Assembly: GCF_002243345.2 (NCBI RefSeq)
Contig: NZ_CP022655.2
Span: forward strand, 1,018,001-1,082,000
Origin: Paenibacillus sp. RUD330
Lineage (GTDB): Bacteria; Bacillota; Bacilli; Paenibacillales; Paenibacillaceae
Direction of reading: 5' to 3'
Length of the DNA: 64,000 bases
The position numbers and the translations under genes were made by a program. This document shows, one piece after another, positions 26,167-34,362 of this stretch; the stretch's first letter is position 1; each line of letters starts with the position of its first letter. The notes beneath the pieces were generated by a model. The model was given only the letters and a program-made list of their open reading frames with translations, did not search any database and was not told the origin of the DNA.

Positions 26167-26538
26167 ATGCCTGAATTCAATCGAGTGGTCCCCATTATGC
26201 GCATGTTCGACGTCGGCAAGGCGAAGGAATTCTACCTGGATTTTCTGGGGGCTGAACGGCTCTGGGAGCATCGATTCGAGGAGCCGCTGCCTCTCTATAT
26301 GGCCATAAAGCTGGGAGGCTGCGAGCTGCATCTATCGGAGCATCATGGAGATGGAAGTCCCGGCGCCAACATCCGGATCGAGACGGCAAGCCTGACGGAC
26401 TATCACAAGGCCCTTTTGGACAGCGGCTACCGGTATGCCAGGCCGGGATTGGAAAAGCCCCCTTGGGGCGGCTGCGAAGTCATCGTGACGGATCCGTTCG
26501 GGAACCGGATCACTTTCTATGAAGCAGGCGGAGTCTAA
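26167..26538 (+). CDS. VOC (glyoxalase/bleomycin-resistance-like) superfamily protein
   Basis: A 123-aa protein with paired beta-alpha-beta-beta-beta modules: VVPIMRMFDVGKAKEFYLDFLGAE in the first half and CEVIVTDPFGNRITFYE at the end, the usual VOC termini. Candidate metal ligands are HLSEHHGDG in the middle and the terminal Glu. Members include glyoxalases, dioxygenases and antibiotic-binding proteins. CAGGAGGG lies upstream of ATG 26167. Confidence 0.88.
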   Translation: MPEFNRVVPIMRMFDVGKAKEFYLDFLGAERLWEHRFEEPLPLYMAIKLGGCELHLSEHHGDGSPGANIRIETASLTDYHKALLDSGYRYARPGLEKPPWGGCEVIVTDPFGNRITFYEAGGV

Positions 26539-26669
26539 GAATAGAAGGGATGCGACGGTCAGCGGTTCAGACCAGGTCCATCTGTTTCTTCGGCTATAAC
26601 CGTTCTTTCCATATCCTCCCGCCTCGGCCGCAAGTATAGTAAGTGCAGGATAAAACGAGGGAGAGAGCC

Positions 26670-27698
26670 ATGAGCATGAACATATCCGTAGAGCCGTGCG
26701 GCCTGGACCGCAAATATATCCTGATGAATCTGTATCCGCTGTATCTGCATGATCTGGCCGGGATCCGGGAAGTCTTGCCGAACCGCTGCGGTGTCTTTGA
26801 AGAGGATGACGGCATCCGGACCCTGCAGGAGCAGCAGGGCGGATTCGACATCTGGTGGGAAAAGGAAGGCCTTTTGTTCCCCTATCTGATCCTCGCGGAC
26901 GGACTTCCGGCCGGCTTCGCGCTCATCGCTTCCGGGCCGTACACCGAATCCGGCAGCGATTATATGGTGAACGAGTTCTTCATCCTCAGGCCATACCGAG
27001 GCAAAGGCATCGGTGAAGCGGCGGCTGGCGAGCTGTTCCGGCGGCATCCCGGAAGCTGGTCGCTGTTCACGACGCCGGGCGAGCGCAACCGGGGCTCCAT
27101 CGCTTTTTGGCGGAAGTCGCTGGCCCGCCATGCGGGGGAAGACGGATACACGGAGGAGGATCTGGAGCTGGAGCACTTCGGCTGCAGCAAGCTGTTCCTC
27201 TTCTCATCGGCAGCCAAACCTGCCGGGGGAGTGTCCGAAAGAACGGAAACGCCAGGCAATGCCATTGCCTGCTTTACCGGCGTCCGCAAGGCATCCATGG
27301 CCGACTTGCCGGCCATAGCCGCTCTGGATGCCAAGGCAATCGGCCATGGCGGACGGCTCGCCGAGCTCGAGAAGCATGTGCGCAGCGGCTGCTGCCTCGT
27401 TTCTCTCCGAGAGGGCAGCCTTGCGGGCTTCGCCGCGCATGACCGCTCCTTTTTCGGGCAACGGTTGCTGCAGCTGATCATGGTCGATCCGGACGACCGC
27501 AGGAGCGGAGTCGGCCGCAGTCTAATGGCGGCTTGGGAGGCCGGGTTCCCTGGAGAGAAGCTGTTCACCTCGACCAACGAATCCAACAAGCCGATGCGGC
27601 TGCTGTGCGAGGCGATGGGCTACGTCCGCAGCGGTGTCGTGGACAATCTGGACGAAGGCGATCCCGAAATCATTTATTGCAAGCCTCCGGTTGCCTGA
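26670..27698 (+). CDS. tandem two-domain GNAT acetyltransferase
   Basis: A 342-aa protein with two GNAT domains. The first (~1-165) has FFILRPYRGKGIGEAAAGELF, and the second (~190-342) has LIMVDPDDRRSGVGRSLMAAW; a poorly conserved linker separates them. Both acetyl-CoA motifs look intact. GAGGGAGAG lies before ATG 26670. It is likely monocistronic. The substrate is unknown; two-domain GNATs sometimes keep only one active site. Confidence 0.88.
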   Translation: MSMNISVEPCGLDRKYILMNLYPLYLHDLAGIREVLPNRCGVFEEDDGIRTLQEQQGGFDIWWEKEGLLFPYLILADGLPAGFALIASGPYTESGSDYMVNEFFILRPYRGKGIGEAAAGELFRRHPGSWSLFTTPGERNRGSIAFWRKSLARHAGEDGYTEEDLELEHFGCSKLFLFSSAAKPAGGVSERTETPGNAIACFTGVRKASMADLPAIAALDAKAIGHGGRLAELEKHVRSGCCLVSLREGSLAGFAAHDRSFFGQRLLQLIMVDPDDRRSGVGRSLMAAWEAGFPGEKLFTSTNESNKPMRLLCEAMGYVRSGVVDNLDEGDPEIIYCKPPVA

Positions 27699-27810
27699 GC
27701 GACCCTTGTCTGGTACGGTTAAGCATGCAGAGAAGCCAGGGTGCGCGCCGGCATCGGCTGGTTCGAACGGCGGACCCTGGCCTCATGGACGAGATCTGGA
27801 GGGATGATCG

Positions 27811-28566
27811 ATGGACAGCAAGGAGCGGTTTTCCAGCCGTGTGGACAACTATGAGAAATACCGGCCGAGCTACCCGGCGCAAGCGGTAGACTACATCATC
27901 AGCCGTGGCGGGCTCAAGGAGGATTCTCCGGTAGCCGATATCGGCGCCGGAACGGGCATCTTCTCCGGGCTGCTGCTGGAGCGGCAGCTCCGGGTCATGG
28001 CCGTGGAGCCCAATCCGGATATGGCCAAGGCGGCCTGGGCCAAGCTCGGTCCCGACGAGCGGTTCGGCCTGATGCTGTCGCCTGCGGAGGATACGGGGAT
28101 GGCCGCAGCTTCCGTCGATGCGATCGTTAGCGCGCAGGCGTTCCACTGGTTCGACCAGGCTGCCGCTCAGGCGGAATTCCGCCGCATCCTGAAGCCGGAA
28201 GGACGCGCGTTCCTGATCTGGAACTCGCGCGTGCTTGCGGGCACGCCTTTCCTGGAACGGTACGAGGCGCTGCTGCATAAGTACGGAACGGACTATGCGA
28301 CCGTAAACCACCGCAACGTCTCTCCGGAAGCGCTGCAGGCTTTCTTCAGCGAGGGAACGATGGAGCTGCAGACCTTCCCTAATCGGCAGATCTTTGATTA
28401 CGACGGCGTGAAGGGCCGCCTGCTGTCTTCCTCCTACGCTCCCGCAGAGGGACAGCCCGGTCACTCGGAGATGCTGGATGAGCTGCGGCAGATCTTCGAC
28501 GAGACGCAGCAGGACGGAACGGTCAGCTTTGACTACGAGACGGAAGTGTACAGCGGACTTCTTTAG
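27811..28566 (+). CDS. class I SAM-dependent methyltransferase
   Basis: A 251-aa methyltransferase. Motif I is VADIGAGTGIFSG (~residues 38-50), followed by VMAVEPNPDMAK, an acidic LSPAEDTGM segment and the motif AQAFHWFDQAAAQAEFRRILKPEG, typical of UbiE/Methyltransf_11 enzymes acting on small molecules. GGAGGG lies 7 bp before ATG 27811. The final ~43 bp of the gene, including its stop, are repeated in tandem downstream. Confidence 0.9.
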   Translation: MDSKERFSSRVDNYEKYRPSYPAQAVDYIISRGGLKEDSPVADIGAGTGIFSGLLLERQLRVMAVEPNPDMAKAAWAKLGPDERFGLMLSPAEDTGMAAASVDAIVSAQAFHWFDQAAAQAEFRRILKPEGRAFLIWNSRVLAGTPFLERYEALLHKYGTDYATVNHRNVSPEALQAFFSEGTMELQTFPNRQIFDYDGVKGRLLSSSYAPAEGQPGHSEMLDELRQIFDETQQDGTVSFDYETEVYSGLL

Positions 28567-28740
28567 TCAGCTTTGACTGCGAGACGGAAGTGTACAGCGG
28601 ACTTTTTTAGCCAGCTTTGACTGCGAGACGGAAGTGTACAGCGGGCTCCTTTAGCAGGTTTCGGCTGCCGGCCGCAAGTGTGCAGCGGGCTCCTAAGACG
28701 GCTTCGGCTGCGAGACGGAAGAGACAGGCTCTTTTAGCCG
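28523..28740 (+). repeat. 44-bp tandem repeat derived from the methyltransferase 3' end
   Basis: The block CAGCTTTGACT(A/G)CGAGACG...GCGGACTTCTTTAG occurs at 28523 (inside the gene, ending at the stop), 28567 and 28611, exactly 44 bp apart and nearly identical. Two decayed copies follow near 28654 and 28700. 44 is not a multiple of three, so only the first copy is coding. Confidence 0.85.
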
Positions 28741-28812
28741 AAGCCTGGAACCGGACGAGCCGGCTGAGAAGCGGATGCGCTCCTTTCGGCATGTGCTCCG
28801 CCTGGAAGGAAG

Positions 28813-28841
28813 TTGACATATCCGCCGGGATTCGCTAAAGT
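28813..28841 (+). promoter_or_regulatory. sigma-A promoter for the T-box/tyrS transcript
   Basis: TTGACA (28813-28818), a 17-bp spacer and TAAAGT (28836-28841). It lies just before the T-box stem I. Confidence 0.75.
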
Positions 28842-28847
28842 GATAGC

Positions 28848-29107
28848 GATAAAGTGCGTTGAAGGGAAACAGTAGCGCCCGAGCGACATCGCTCCAGAGA
28901 GCCGGCGGTTGGTGCAAGCCGGTGCGGGATCGGGCTGCGAATTACATCCTGGAGCATCCGCGTCCGCAACTGCCTGAGGCAGAAGGGCCCGGACGGCAGC
29001 CGGCCGTTACCCGGCAGAGTGGAGCGTTCCCGTACGGGAAGCTCAACATAGGGTGGTACCGCGATGACTCGTCCCTGTCTTTGGACAGGGAGGGGTCTTT
29101 CTTTTTG
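28848..29107 (+). ncRNA. T-box leader, tyrosine-specific
   Basis: Stem I elements (AGAGAGCCGG, then CGGTTGGTGCAAGCCGG) are followed by a specifier loop GAATTACAT with the Tyr codon TAC at 28943-28945. The T-box sequence AGGGTGGTACCGCG is at 29050-29063. A terminator stem (29066-29079 with 29084-29097) and a T tract follow. Uncharged tRNA-Tyr should pair with UAC and the T-box bulge and favour antitermination into tyrS. The distance and downstream gene agree with the specifier. Confidence 0.93.
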
Positions 29108-29184
29108 TCCTGAGATACGGGCCGATAAAGCTGAAGCGACAGGTTCGGCTGCAACGATCATTCAATCAAGTGGAGGGAACAGAC

Positions 29185-30474
29185 ATGGCACAAGAGCAAG
29201 CTGCGGCCGTCAATCCGGAATTGCTGGAGGAATTGGAATACCGGGGCCTGGTGTACCAGGTGACGAACCGCGAGGAACTGAGCAAAAAGATGAGCGAAGG
29301 CCGCGTCACGCTGTACTGCGGCTTCGACCCGACGGCAGACAGCCTGCATATCGGCAGCCTGCTGCCGATCCTGATGCTGCGCCGCTTCCAGCTGGCGGGC
29401 CATAACTCCATCGCCCTCGTTGGCGGCGGCACCGGCCTCATCGGCGATCCGAGCGGCCGCTCCACCGAGCGCTCGCTCAACACGGACGACACGGTCGCGA
29501 ACTGGACCGAGAGCCTAAAAAACCAGCTGTCGCGCTTCCTCGACTTCGAAGCCGCGGGCAATCCGGCGAAGCTCGTCAGCAACTACGACTGGCTCGCGCC
29601 GCTCGACATCATCACGTTCCTGCGCGACATCGGCAAGAACTTCACGGTCAACTACATGCTGGCCAAGGACTCCGTCGACTCGCGCCTCGCGAACGGCATT
29701 TCCTTCACGGAGTTCAGCTACATGATCCTGCAGGCTTACGACTTCTTCAAGCTGAACCGCGACCACGGCGTCAATCTGCAGCTGGGCGGAAGCGACCAGT
29801 GGGGCAACATCACCGCAGGCCTGGACCTGATCGGCAAAATGGGCGGAGGCGACGCTTACGGCATCACGATGCCGCTCGTCACGAAGAGCGACGGCAAGAA
29901 ATTCGGCAAGTCCGAATCCGGAGCCGTATGGCTGGACCGGAACAAGACGAGCGCGTACCAGTTCTACCAGTTCTGGATCAACACGGATGACAGCGACGTC
30001 ATCCGCTTCCTGAAGTACTTCACCTTCCTCTCCCGCGAGGAGATCGCCGCTCTGGAGCAGGCCGTCGCGTCGCAGCCGGAGAAGCGCGAGGCCCAGCGCG
30101 AGCTCGCCCGCCAGGTGACCAGACTCGTGCACGGAGCGGATGCCGTCGAAAGCGCTGAGAAGATCACGGCTGCGCTGTTCTCGGGCGACGTCACGCAGCT
30201 CAGCGAGGACGAGCTGGTCGAGGCGCTGCAGGACATGCCGACGACCGTAATGGGCGAGGCCGCCGAAACGGGGCTGATCGACCTGCTCGTCGAGGCGAAG
30301 GCCGCTCCTTCCCGCCGCCAGGCCAAGCAGGACATCGAGAGCGGCGCCGTCTACGTGAACGGCGTCAAGCAGACGGGCATCGACACGATGCTGACGTCGG
30401 ATCAGCGCCTGCACGGACGTTACGTCGTGCTTCGCCGCGGCAAGAAGAATTACTACCTCGTGAAGTTCGAATAG
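29185..30474 (+). CDS. tyrS: tyrosyl-tRNA synthetase
   Basis: A 429-aa class I synthetase. The HIGH-equivalent is LHIGS in PTADSLHIGSLLPIL near the N-terminus, and the KMSKS-equivalent is KKFGKSESGA. Tyrosine-site segments (QAYDFFKL, QLGGSDQWGNI) are intact. A C-terminal S4 RNA-binding domain (SRRQAKQDIESGAVYVNG) completes the protein. GGAGGG lies before ATG 29185. It charges tRNA-Tyr and is regulated by the upstream Tyr T-box. A terminator follows. Confidence 0.98.
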   Translation: MAQEQAAAVNPELLEELEYRGLVYQVTNREELSKKMSEGRVTLYCGFDPTADSLHIGSLLPILMLRRFQLAGHNSIALVGGGTGLIGDPSGRSTERSLNTDDTVANWTESLKNQLSRFLDFEAAGNPAKLVSNYDWLAPLDIITFLRDIGKNFTVNYMLAKDSVDSRLANGISFTEFSYMILQAYDFFKLNRDHGVNLQLGGSDQWGNITAGLDLIGKMGGGDAYGITMPLVTKSDGKKFGKSESGAVWLDRNKTSAYQFYQFWINTDDSDVIRFLKYFTFLSREEIAALEQAVASQPEKREAQRELARQVTRLVHGADAVESAEKITAALFSGDVTQLSEDELVEALQDMPTTVMGEAAETGLIDLLVEAKAAPSRRQAKQDIESGAVYVNGVKQTGIDTMLTSDQRLHGRYVVLRRGKKNYYLVKFE

Positions 30475-30483
30475 AACGGCTTC

Positions 30484-30518
30484 AGCCCGCACCGGCATTC
30501 AGCCGGGGCGGGCTTTTT
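30484..30518 (+). terminator. rho-independent terminator after tyrS
   Basis: AGCCCGC (30484-30490) pairs with GCGGGCT (30508-30514) with an inner CCGG pairing, followed by TTTTT; it is 10 bp after the tyrS stop. Confidence 0.8.
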
Positions 30519-30630
30519 CCATGTCCCAAAATCCGCTTTCGGCAAAAGGCGGCTCTCGGGTGCAGACTTCTCCTCCGCCTCGCGAAGCTCGCCGAATGCC
30601 TTGCTGCGTGAAGCCGGGCTGCCGGCCCGG

Positions 30631-31134
30631 TCAAGGATACAGCTTAGCCATCTCGCGGTAATCGGACCAGAGGCGGCTCAGAACCCAGCCCTCCGCTGTC
30701 CGGACGGCGGTCGCTTCTCCGGGGACGTTGCAGGACTGGACCTTTCCGCTGTCTTCGGCCACCTTTACAACAACGGTATAGTTCAGGTCGTAGGAGTCTT
30801 TCGCATCCTTGACCGCTTCGATCTTCATCTGTGTGACCTTTGCTTCCAGATCGGCTTTGTTATAGGCTGCAATCCGGACAGGCATAGCCGTATCCATGTT
30901 GGCCTCCAGCTTTTTGAGCAGCTCCCCGGTGACAAGAGGCTTGAGCAGGCTGCCTCGTTCTTTAATCATCGAATAATCAATTTCCGGAATATCGCCATGC
31001 TTGACGCCGTACTGAATGTGAATGGCCTTATCCAGGACGGATATGGCTTCCGCTTCATCTGACCGAGCTCCGGAGCAGGCGGTCAATAGAGCTGCAGTCA
31101 GGCCCAAGACCAGCAGGATGCGTTTCGTTTTCAT
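30631..31134 (-). CDS. hypothetical secreted lipoprotein
   Basis: A 167-aa protein with a lipoprotein signal peptide (MKTKRILLVLGLTAALLTACSG, lipobox cysteine at ~20). The mature part is soluble with a mixed pattern (AEAISVLDKAIHIQYGVKHGD, YNKADLEAKVTQMKIEAVKD, YTVVVKV) like NTF2-like or DUF-type surface lipoproteins, but I cannot place the family. GGGGAGGA lies upstream of the ATG. It is convergent with tyrS and monocistronic. Confidence 0.82.
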   Translation of the reverse strand: MKTKRILLVLGLTAALLTACSGARSDEAEAISVLDKAIHIQYGVKHGDIPEIDYSMIKERGSLLKPLVTGELLKKLEANMDTAMPVRIAAYNKADLEAKVTQMKIEAVKDAKDSYDLNYTVVVKVAEDSGKVQSCNVPGEATAVRTAEGWVLSRLWSDYREMAKLYP

Positions 31135-31385
31135 TGGATGTCCTCCCCGATTTGAATTGAAACGTACCGAAGAACTGCGATTCCGATGCCCCTCTTGAAA
31201 TTATATTCCATTTTATCCCATGTTTACGGCGGCCGAATAGGAATGGTTGCGATTTCTTGCTGCCGAATGTTTAACCTATAAGAGATGGGGGTGGGAAAAG
31301 CGTCTGAAAAAATTTGAAAAAAGTTGAAGGAACCCTTACACTTAAAGGAATGAAGACGAACCGGATAGGGTCGTAAACCTAAGGG

Positions 31386-32486
31386 GTGGGCATTATCAAA
31401 AAGGTCACGCTGCAAATGATTGCCGATAAATTGAGCGTCTCCAAAGCCTTGGTGTCCAAGGCGCTCTCCGGAGACAGCGCCGTCAACGAGGTGACGCGCG
31501 AGATCATCTGGAAAACGGCCGAGGAGGAGGGCTACCGGATCAAGGGGAGCAAGCGGCTCGGCAGCTCCTCCCTGACGGGCAATCTCGCGGTTCTCATGCC
31601 CCGCGCCTATTTGGACGACCCTGAGTATTGGGGCAAGATCATCAAGGGCATCGACGCCGAGCTCGCCAAGCAGACGTACAGCATGGTGCTCTCCAGCATC
31701 GACGTGACGATGCGGGTGAAGGACGGCATGCCCGCCGCCATCACCGAGCGCAAGGTCGACGGGGTCATCGTGCTGGGCCAGCTGCCGGAAGCCTACACCG
31801 ATCAGTTGACCAAGCGCAAGCTTCCGTTCGTGCTGGTCGATCCGGACGCGCAGCATCCCGACATGGACCAGGTGCTTGCGAACAACTACCTGGGTGCTTA
31901 CCAGGCCGTGCAGGCGCTGCTGGCGGAGGGCCACCGCAGGCTTGGCTTTGCCGGAGACGCTTTTACGACCTGGAGCTTCTCGGAGCGCCAGCGGGGCTTC
32001 GCGGAAGCGATCGCCGTGCACAACCGCCGCCAGCCGGCCGACCAGGCCGAGGCCGTCATGATCGAGGGCATGGGCGTCAGCGGCAGCGGCATGTATACCC
32101 AGCCGGCGTTCGCCGCCGAGCTGGGCGCCGAGCTGCACGCGGAGCGCAGGCTTACGGCGCTTTTCTGCGCCAACGATCTCATCGCCTTCGACGCGCTCAA
32201 CCTGATCGGCAAGATGGGGCTGTCCTGTCCGCGCGATCTGTCCGTCGTCGGCTTCGACGACCTTACGCTCGCCGAGCTCAACCAGCCCAAGCTGACGACC
32301 GTCAGCGTGCCCAAGGAAGAGATCGGTGCGAGGGCGGCCCAGCTCGTGCTGGGGAGAATCGGAGAGCCCGAGCGGCTGCCGGAGCTCGTCATGCTGTCGA
32401 CGTCGCTGATCAAGAGGGAGTCGACAGCTCCGCCGGCCGGGGCGGCCGTTGCCGCAGCGGGCGAGACGGAGACGGCCGAAGCGTAG
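31386..32486 (+). CDS. LacI family transcriptional regulator
   Basis: About 366 aa. The N-terminal LacI helix-turn-helix (VTLQMIADKLSVSKALVSKALSG) is followed by a periplasmic-binding-protein-like sensor (LAVLMPRAYLDDPEYWGKI, VDGVIVLG, GFDDLTLAELNQPKLTTVSVP). An Ala/Glu-rich tail of ~20 residues extends past the usual end. The start is unclear: the GTG at 31386 lies inside the only SD-like sequence (AAGGGGTGG), and an ATT at 31392 would be the better spaced codon. No transporter or glycosidase adjoins it, so the target is unknown. Confidence 0.88.
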   Translation: MGIIKKVTLQMIADKLSVSKALVSKALSGDSAVNEVTREIIWKTAEEEGYRIKGSKRLGSSSLTGNLAVLMPRAYLDDPEYWGKIIKGIDAELAKQTYSMVLSSIDVTMRVKDGMPAAITERKVDGVIVLGQLPEAYTDQLTKRKLPFVLVDPDAQHPDMDQVLANNYLGAYQAVQALLAEGHRRLGFAGDAFTTWSFSERQRGFAEAIAVHNRRQPADQAEAVMIEGMGVSGSGMYTQPAFAAELGAELHAERRLTALFCANDLIAFDALNLIGKMGLSCPRDLSVVGFDDLTLAELNQPKLTTVSVPKEEIGARAAQLVLGRIGEPERLPELVMLSTSLIKRESTAPPAGAAVAAAGETETAEA

Positions 32487-32526
32487 CGGGCAGGCCAGGA
32501 AGAAGTCCGGCAAGGGCCGGGCAAGT

Positions 32527-32580
32527 CGGGGAAGACAGGAAGACAGGAAGACAGGAAAACAGGAAAACAGGAAGACAGGG
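32527..32580. repeat. short tandem repeat, ~9-bp ACAGGAAG units
   Basis: Six consecutive GACAGGAA/AACAGGAA units lie just after the LacI gene. Simple-sequence tract; no function evident. Confidence 0.6.
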
Positions 32581-32705
32581 TCGGTACATTCAGCCCTGTC
32601 TATTTTTGATGCCGTCAGCCTGCTGCTGCAGGGGATGCAGACAGTTTTCTGAACACATATAATAGAATAGTAAGGATAATATGGAAGAACAAGGAGGGCT
32701 TCGGC

Positions 32706-33344
32706 ATGCCTATGAGCTGGATTCATTCCCCCTCCGCCTGGGGAACGGACATCCGCTGCCGCTGGATTCGGAGGGAGGGCGCCATCTCCTTGGCTGTCTT
32801 GTTTCCAGGGCAAGGCTATTCCTGCGAAATGCCGCTGTTGCACTATGCCGGCAAGTCGGCGATGCAGGAGGGGGACGATCTTCTGCTGCTGGAATACGGC
32901 TATCAGGCGGCGCGCCGGGAGCCCGGTCCCTTCGAGGATGCGATCGCCGCGGCAAGCGCCGATTGCGCAGCCGTCCTCAGGCCGCTGCTGGAGCGCTATG
33001 ACCGCCTTGCCTTCATCGGCAAAAGCGTGGGAACCGTCGTCTCCAGCCATACGCGGGAGGCTCTTGCGGAAGATTTGAGAGGCAAGGAATTCCGCCACAT
33101 CTTCCTGACCCCGATCGGTCCGGCTATTCCCTCCATGCTGCGGGATGGAGGTCTGGTTGCAGTCGGGACAGCGGACCCGGTGTTCGGTCCGGAGGACATG
33201 CGGCGCACAGCGGCGGGCAATGGGGTCCGGCTGCTGGCGATCGACGGAGGCGACCATGCACTGGAGCTGCCGGATGTCGGGCAGTCGCTGGATATTCTTC
33301 GGGAGATCGTTTCTGCGGTCGGCATGTATTTGAAGGAAAGCTGA
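32706..33344 (+). CDS. alpha/beta-hydrolase family protein
   Basis: A 212-aa protein. The nucleophile elbow is FIGKSVGT (G-x-S-x-G), a candidate acid is in AVGTADPVFGPEDM, and the catalytic His is in IDGGDHALELP, all in the order of a small alpha/beta hydrolase. SD AAGGAGG lies 8 bp before ATG 32706. It is followed closely by a GNAT gene. The substrate is unknown. Confidence 0.85.
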   Translation: MPMSWIHSPSAWGTDIRCRWIRREGAISLAVLFPGQGYSCEMPLLHYAGKSAMQEGDDLLLLEYGYQAARREPGPFEDAIAAASADCAAVLRPLLERYDRLAFIGKSVGTVVSSHTREALAEDLRGKEFRHIFLTPIGPAIPSMLRDGGLVAVGTADPVFGPEDMRRTAAGNGVRLLAIDGGDHALELPDVGQSLDILREIVSAVGMYLKES

Positions 33345-33369
33345 GGTGCATGTAATTGAAGGAAAGCTG
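33324..33369 (+). repeat. 26-bp-spaced direct repeat at a gene junction
   Basis: ATGTATTTGAAGGAAAGCTG at 33324 (the hydrolase C-terminus) recurs at 33350 with one base change. The second copy falls at the upstream edge of the next gene and creates its alternative TTG start. Confidence 0.8.
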
Positions 33370-33379
33370 GTTGGAGAAG

Positions 33380-33859
33380 ATGCGGAAAGTGGACCTGAGA
33401 GCATATAAGGACGAGGATGCCCGGGCCATCGTCGATGCCCACGCCGAGCTATACGGGCAGGAGCACGGTTATGACGAGTCGTTTCGGGAGTTCGTCGACG
33501 AGAGAGTAAGAGGGATCGCGGAGCGCAAAGATTCGCATGAAGGGATCTGGGTTCTGGAATCCGGCGGGCGGCATCTCGGCTCGATCTGCATCAACAAAGC
33601 GGATGAGGCAAGCGCCCAGCTGGGATTGTTCCTGATTCATCCTGACGCAAGGGGCGGAGGATACGGACGGGAGCTCATCCGCACGGCGTTGGAATTTTGC
33701 AGGGACCACGGCTATGCCCGAATCATTCTCTGGACGAATCGGGATCTGTTCCGGGCGAGGGCGCTGTATGCGTCCTTTGGATTTGCCCTGAAGGAAACGA
33801 GGGTTGCGGTTCATTCCGGCCGCGAGCTCGCGGAGGAGCTGTGGGAGCTCGAGCTTTGA
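33380..33859 (+). CDS. GNAT family N-acetyltransferase
   Basis: A 159-aa acetyltransferase (MRKVDLRAYKDEDARAIVDAH) with a clear acetyl-CoA motif (LFLIHPDARGGGYGRELIR) and the C-terminal strand-loop ALYASFGFALKETR. The ATG at 33380 is used here; a TTG at 33356, made by a local duplication and with GAGGT upstream, would add eight residues. Only ~35 bp separate it from the alpha/beta-hydrolase gene, so co-transcription is likely. A terminator hairpin follows at 33957-33983. Confidence 0.88.
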   Translation: MRKVDLRAYKDEDARAIVDAHAELYGQEHGYDESFREFVDERVRGIAERKDSHEGIWVLESGGRHLGSICINKADEASAQLGLFLIHPDARGGGYGRELIRTALEFCRDHGYARIILWTNRDLFRARALYASFGFALKETRVAVHSGRELAEELWELEL

Positions 33860-33956
33860 GCAGAACCGGCCCCTTCACACACGGGATGGGAGACTCGATG
33901 GACGGTCAATGAACTCGGAAGGGAAGCAGGTTTCCAAGCTCTGATTGGTCTGCGAC

Positions 33957-33983
33957 GGGGGACAGCGCTTCGGCGCTGTCTCC
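33957..33983 (+). terminator. hairpin terminator after GNAT
   Basis: GGGGACAGCGC and GCGCTGTCTCC pair around a TTCG tetraloop, followed by TTTC. Confidence 0.65.
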
Positions 33984-34318
33984 TTTCTATGCCTGTTTCT
34001 ATGAAATGATAGTATGGCAAGCCGGAGCCAAAGTCGATAACGGCCCGGCTCCTGCCGCTGTGCGCTGTTGCGGATACAATCGGGGGATTGGTCTCCCGGA
34101 ATTCCAGGACCCGATCGGAAGTATTGTCCAACTCGGCGCAATCGTTCGCGCTGACGGCCGACAAGGATACGGCGGACTCCTCCGGATATCACCGAATCCA
34201 TCGTTCCAAAACTAAAAAGGAAAGAGAAGTGAAAATGCAAACTAAGTGAACAATTTTTAACATATAATAAAAAGTTTATTTATGTTGAATGAAAATGTGG
34301 CTCATGGTATGCTTTTCT
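33984..34318. other. intergenic stretch, no gene recognised
   Basis: Short frames exist on both strands but none has an SD, family likeness or consistent codon use. The last ~90 bp are AT-rich, with a -10-like TATAAT at 34263-34268, and probably carry the promoter of the GH5 gene. Confidence 0.5.
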
Positions 34319-34333
34319 TTGAAATCGCTCTCA
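34319..34333 (+). promoter_or_regulatory. cre-like site (CcpA) upstream of the intracellular GH5 gene
   Basis: TTGAAATCGCTCTCA matches the Bacillus cre consensus WTGNAANCGNWNNCW at every defined position. It lies 29 bp before the GH5 start, fitting a road-block site for catabolite repression. Confidence 0.55.
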
Positions 34334-34362
34334 TTTCTTGAGGAAAAGGCAGGGATGCATCC

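Noticed and set aside
34006-34215. 69-aa ORF between GNAT and GH5 genes
   Set aside because: No SD, no family likeness, and composition no better than the opposite frames.
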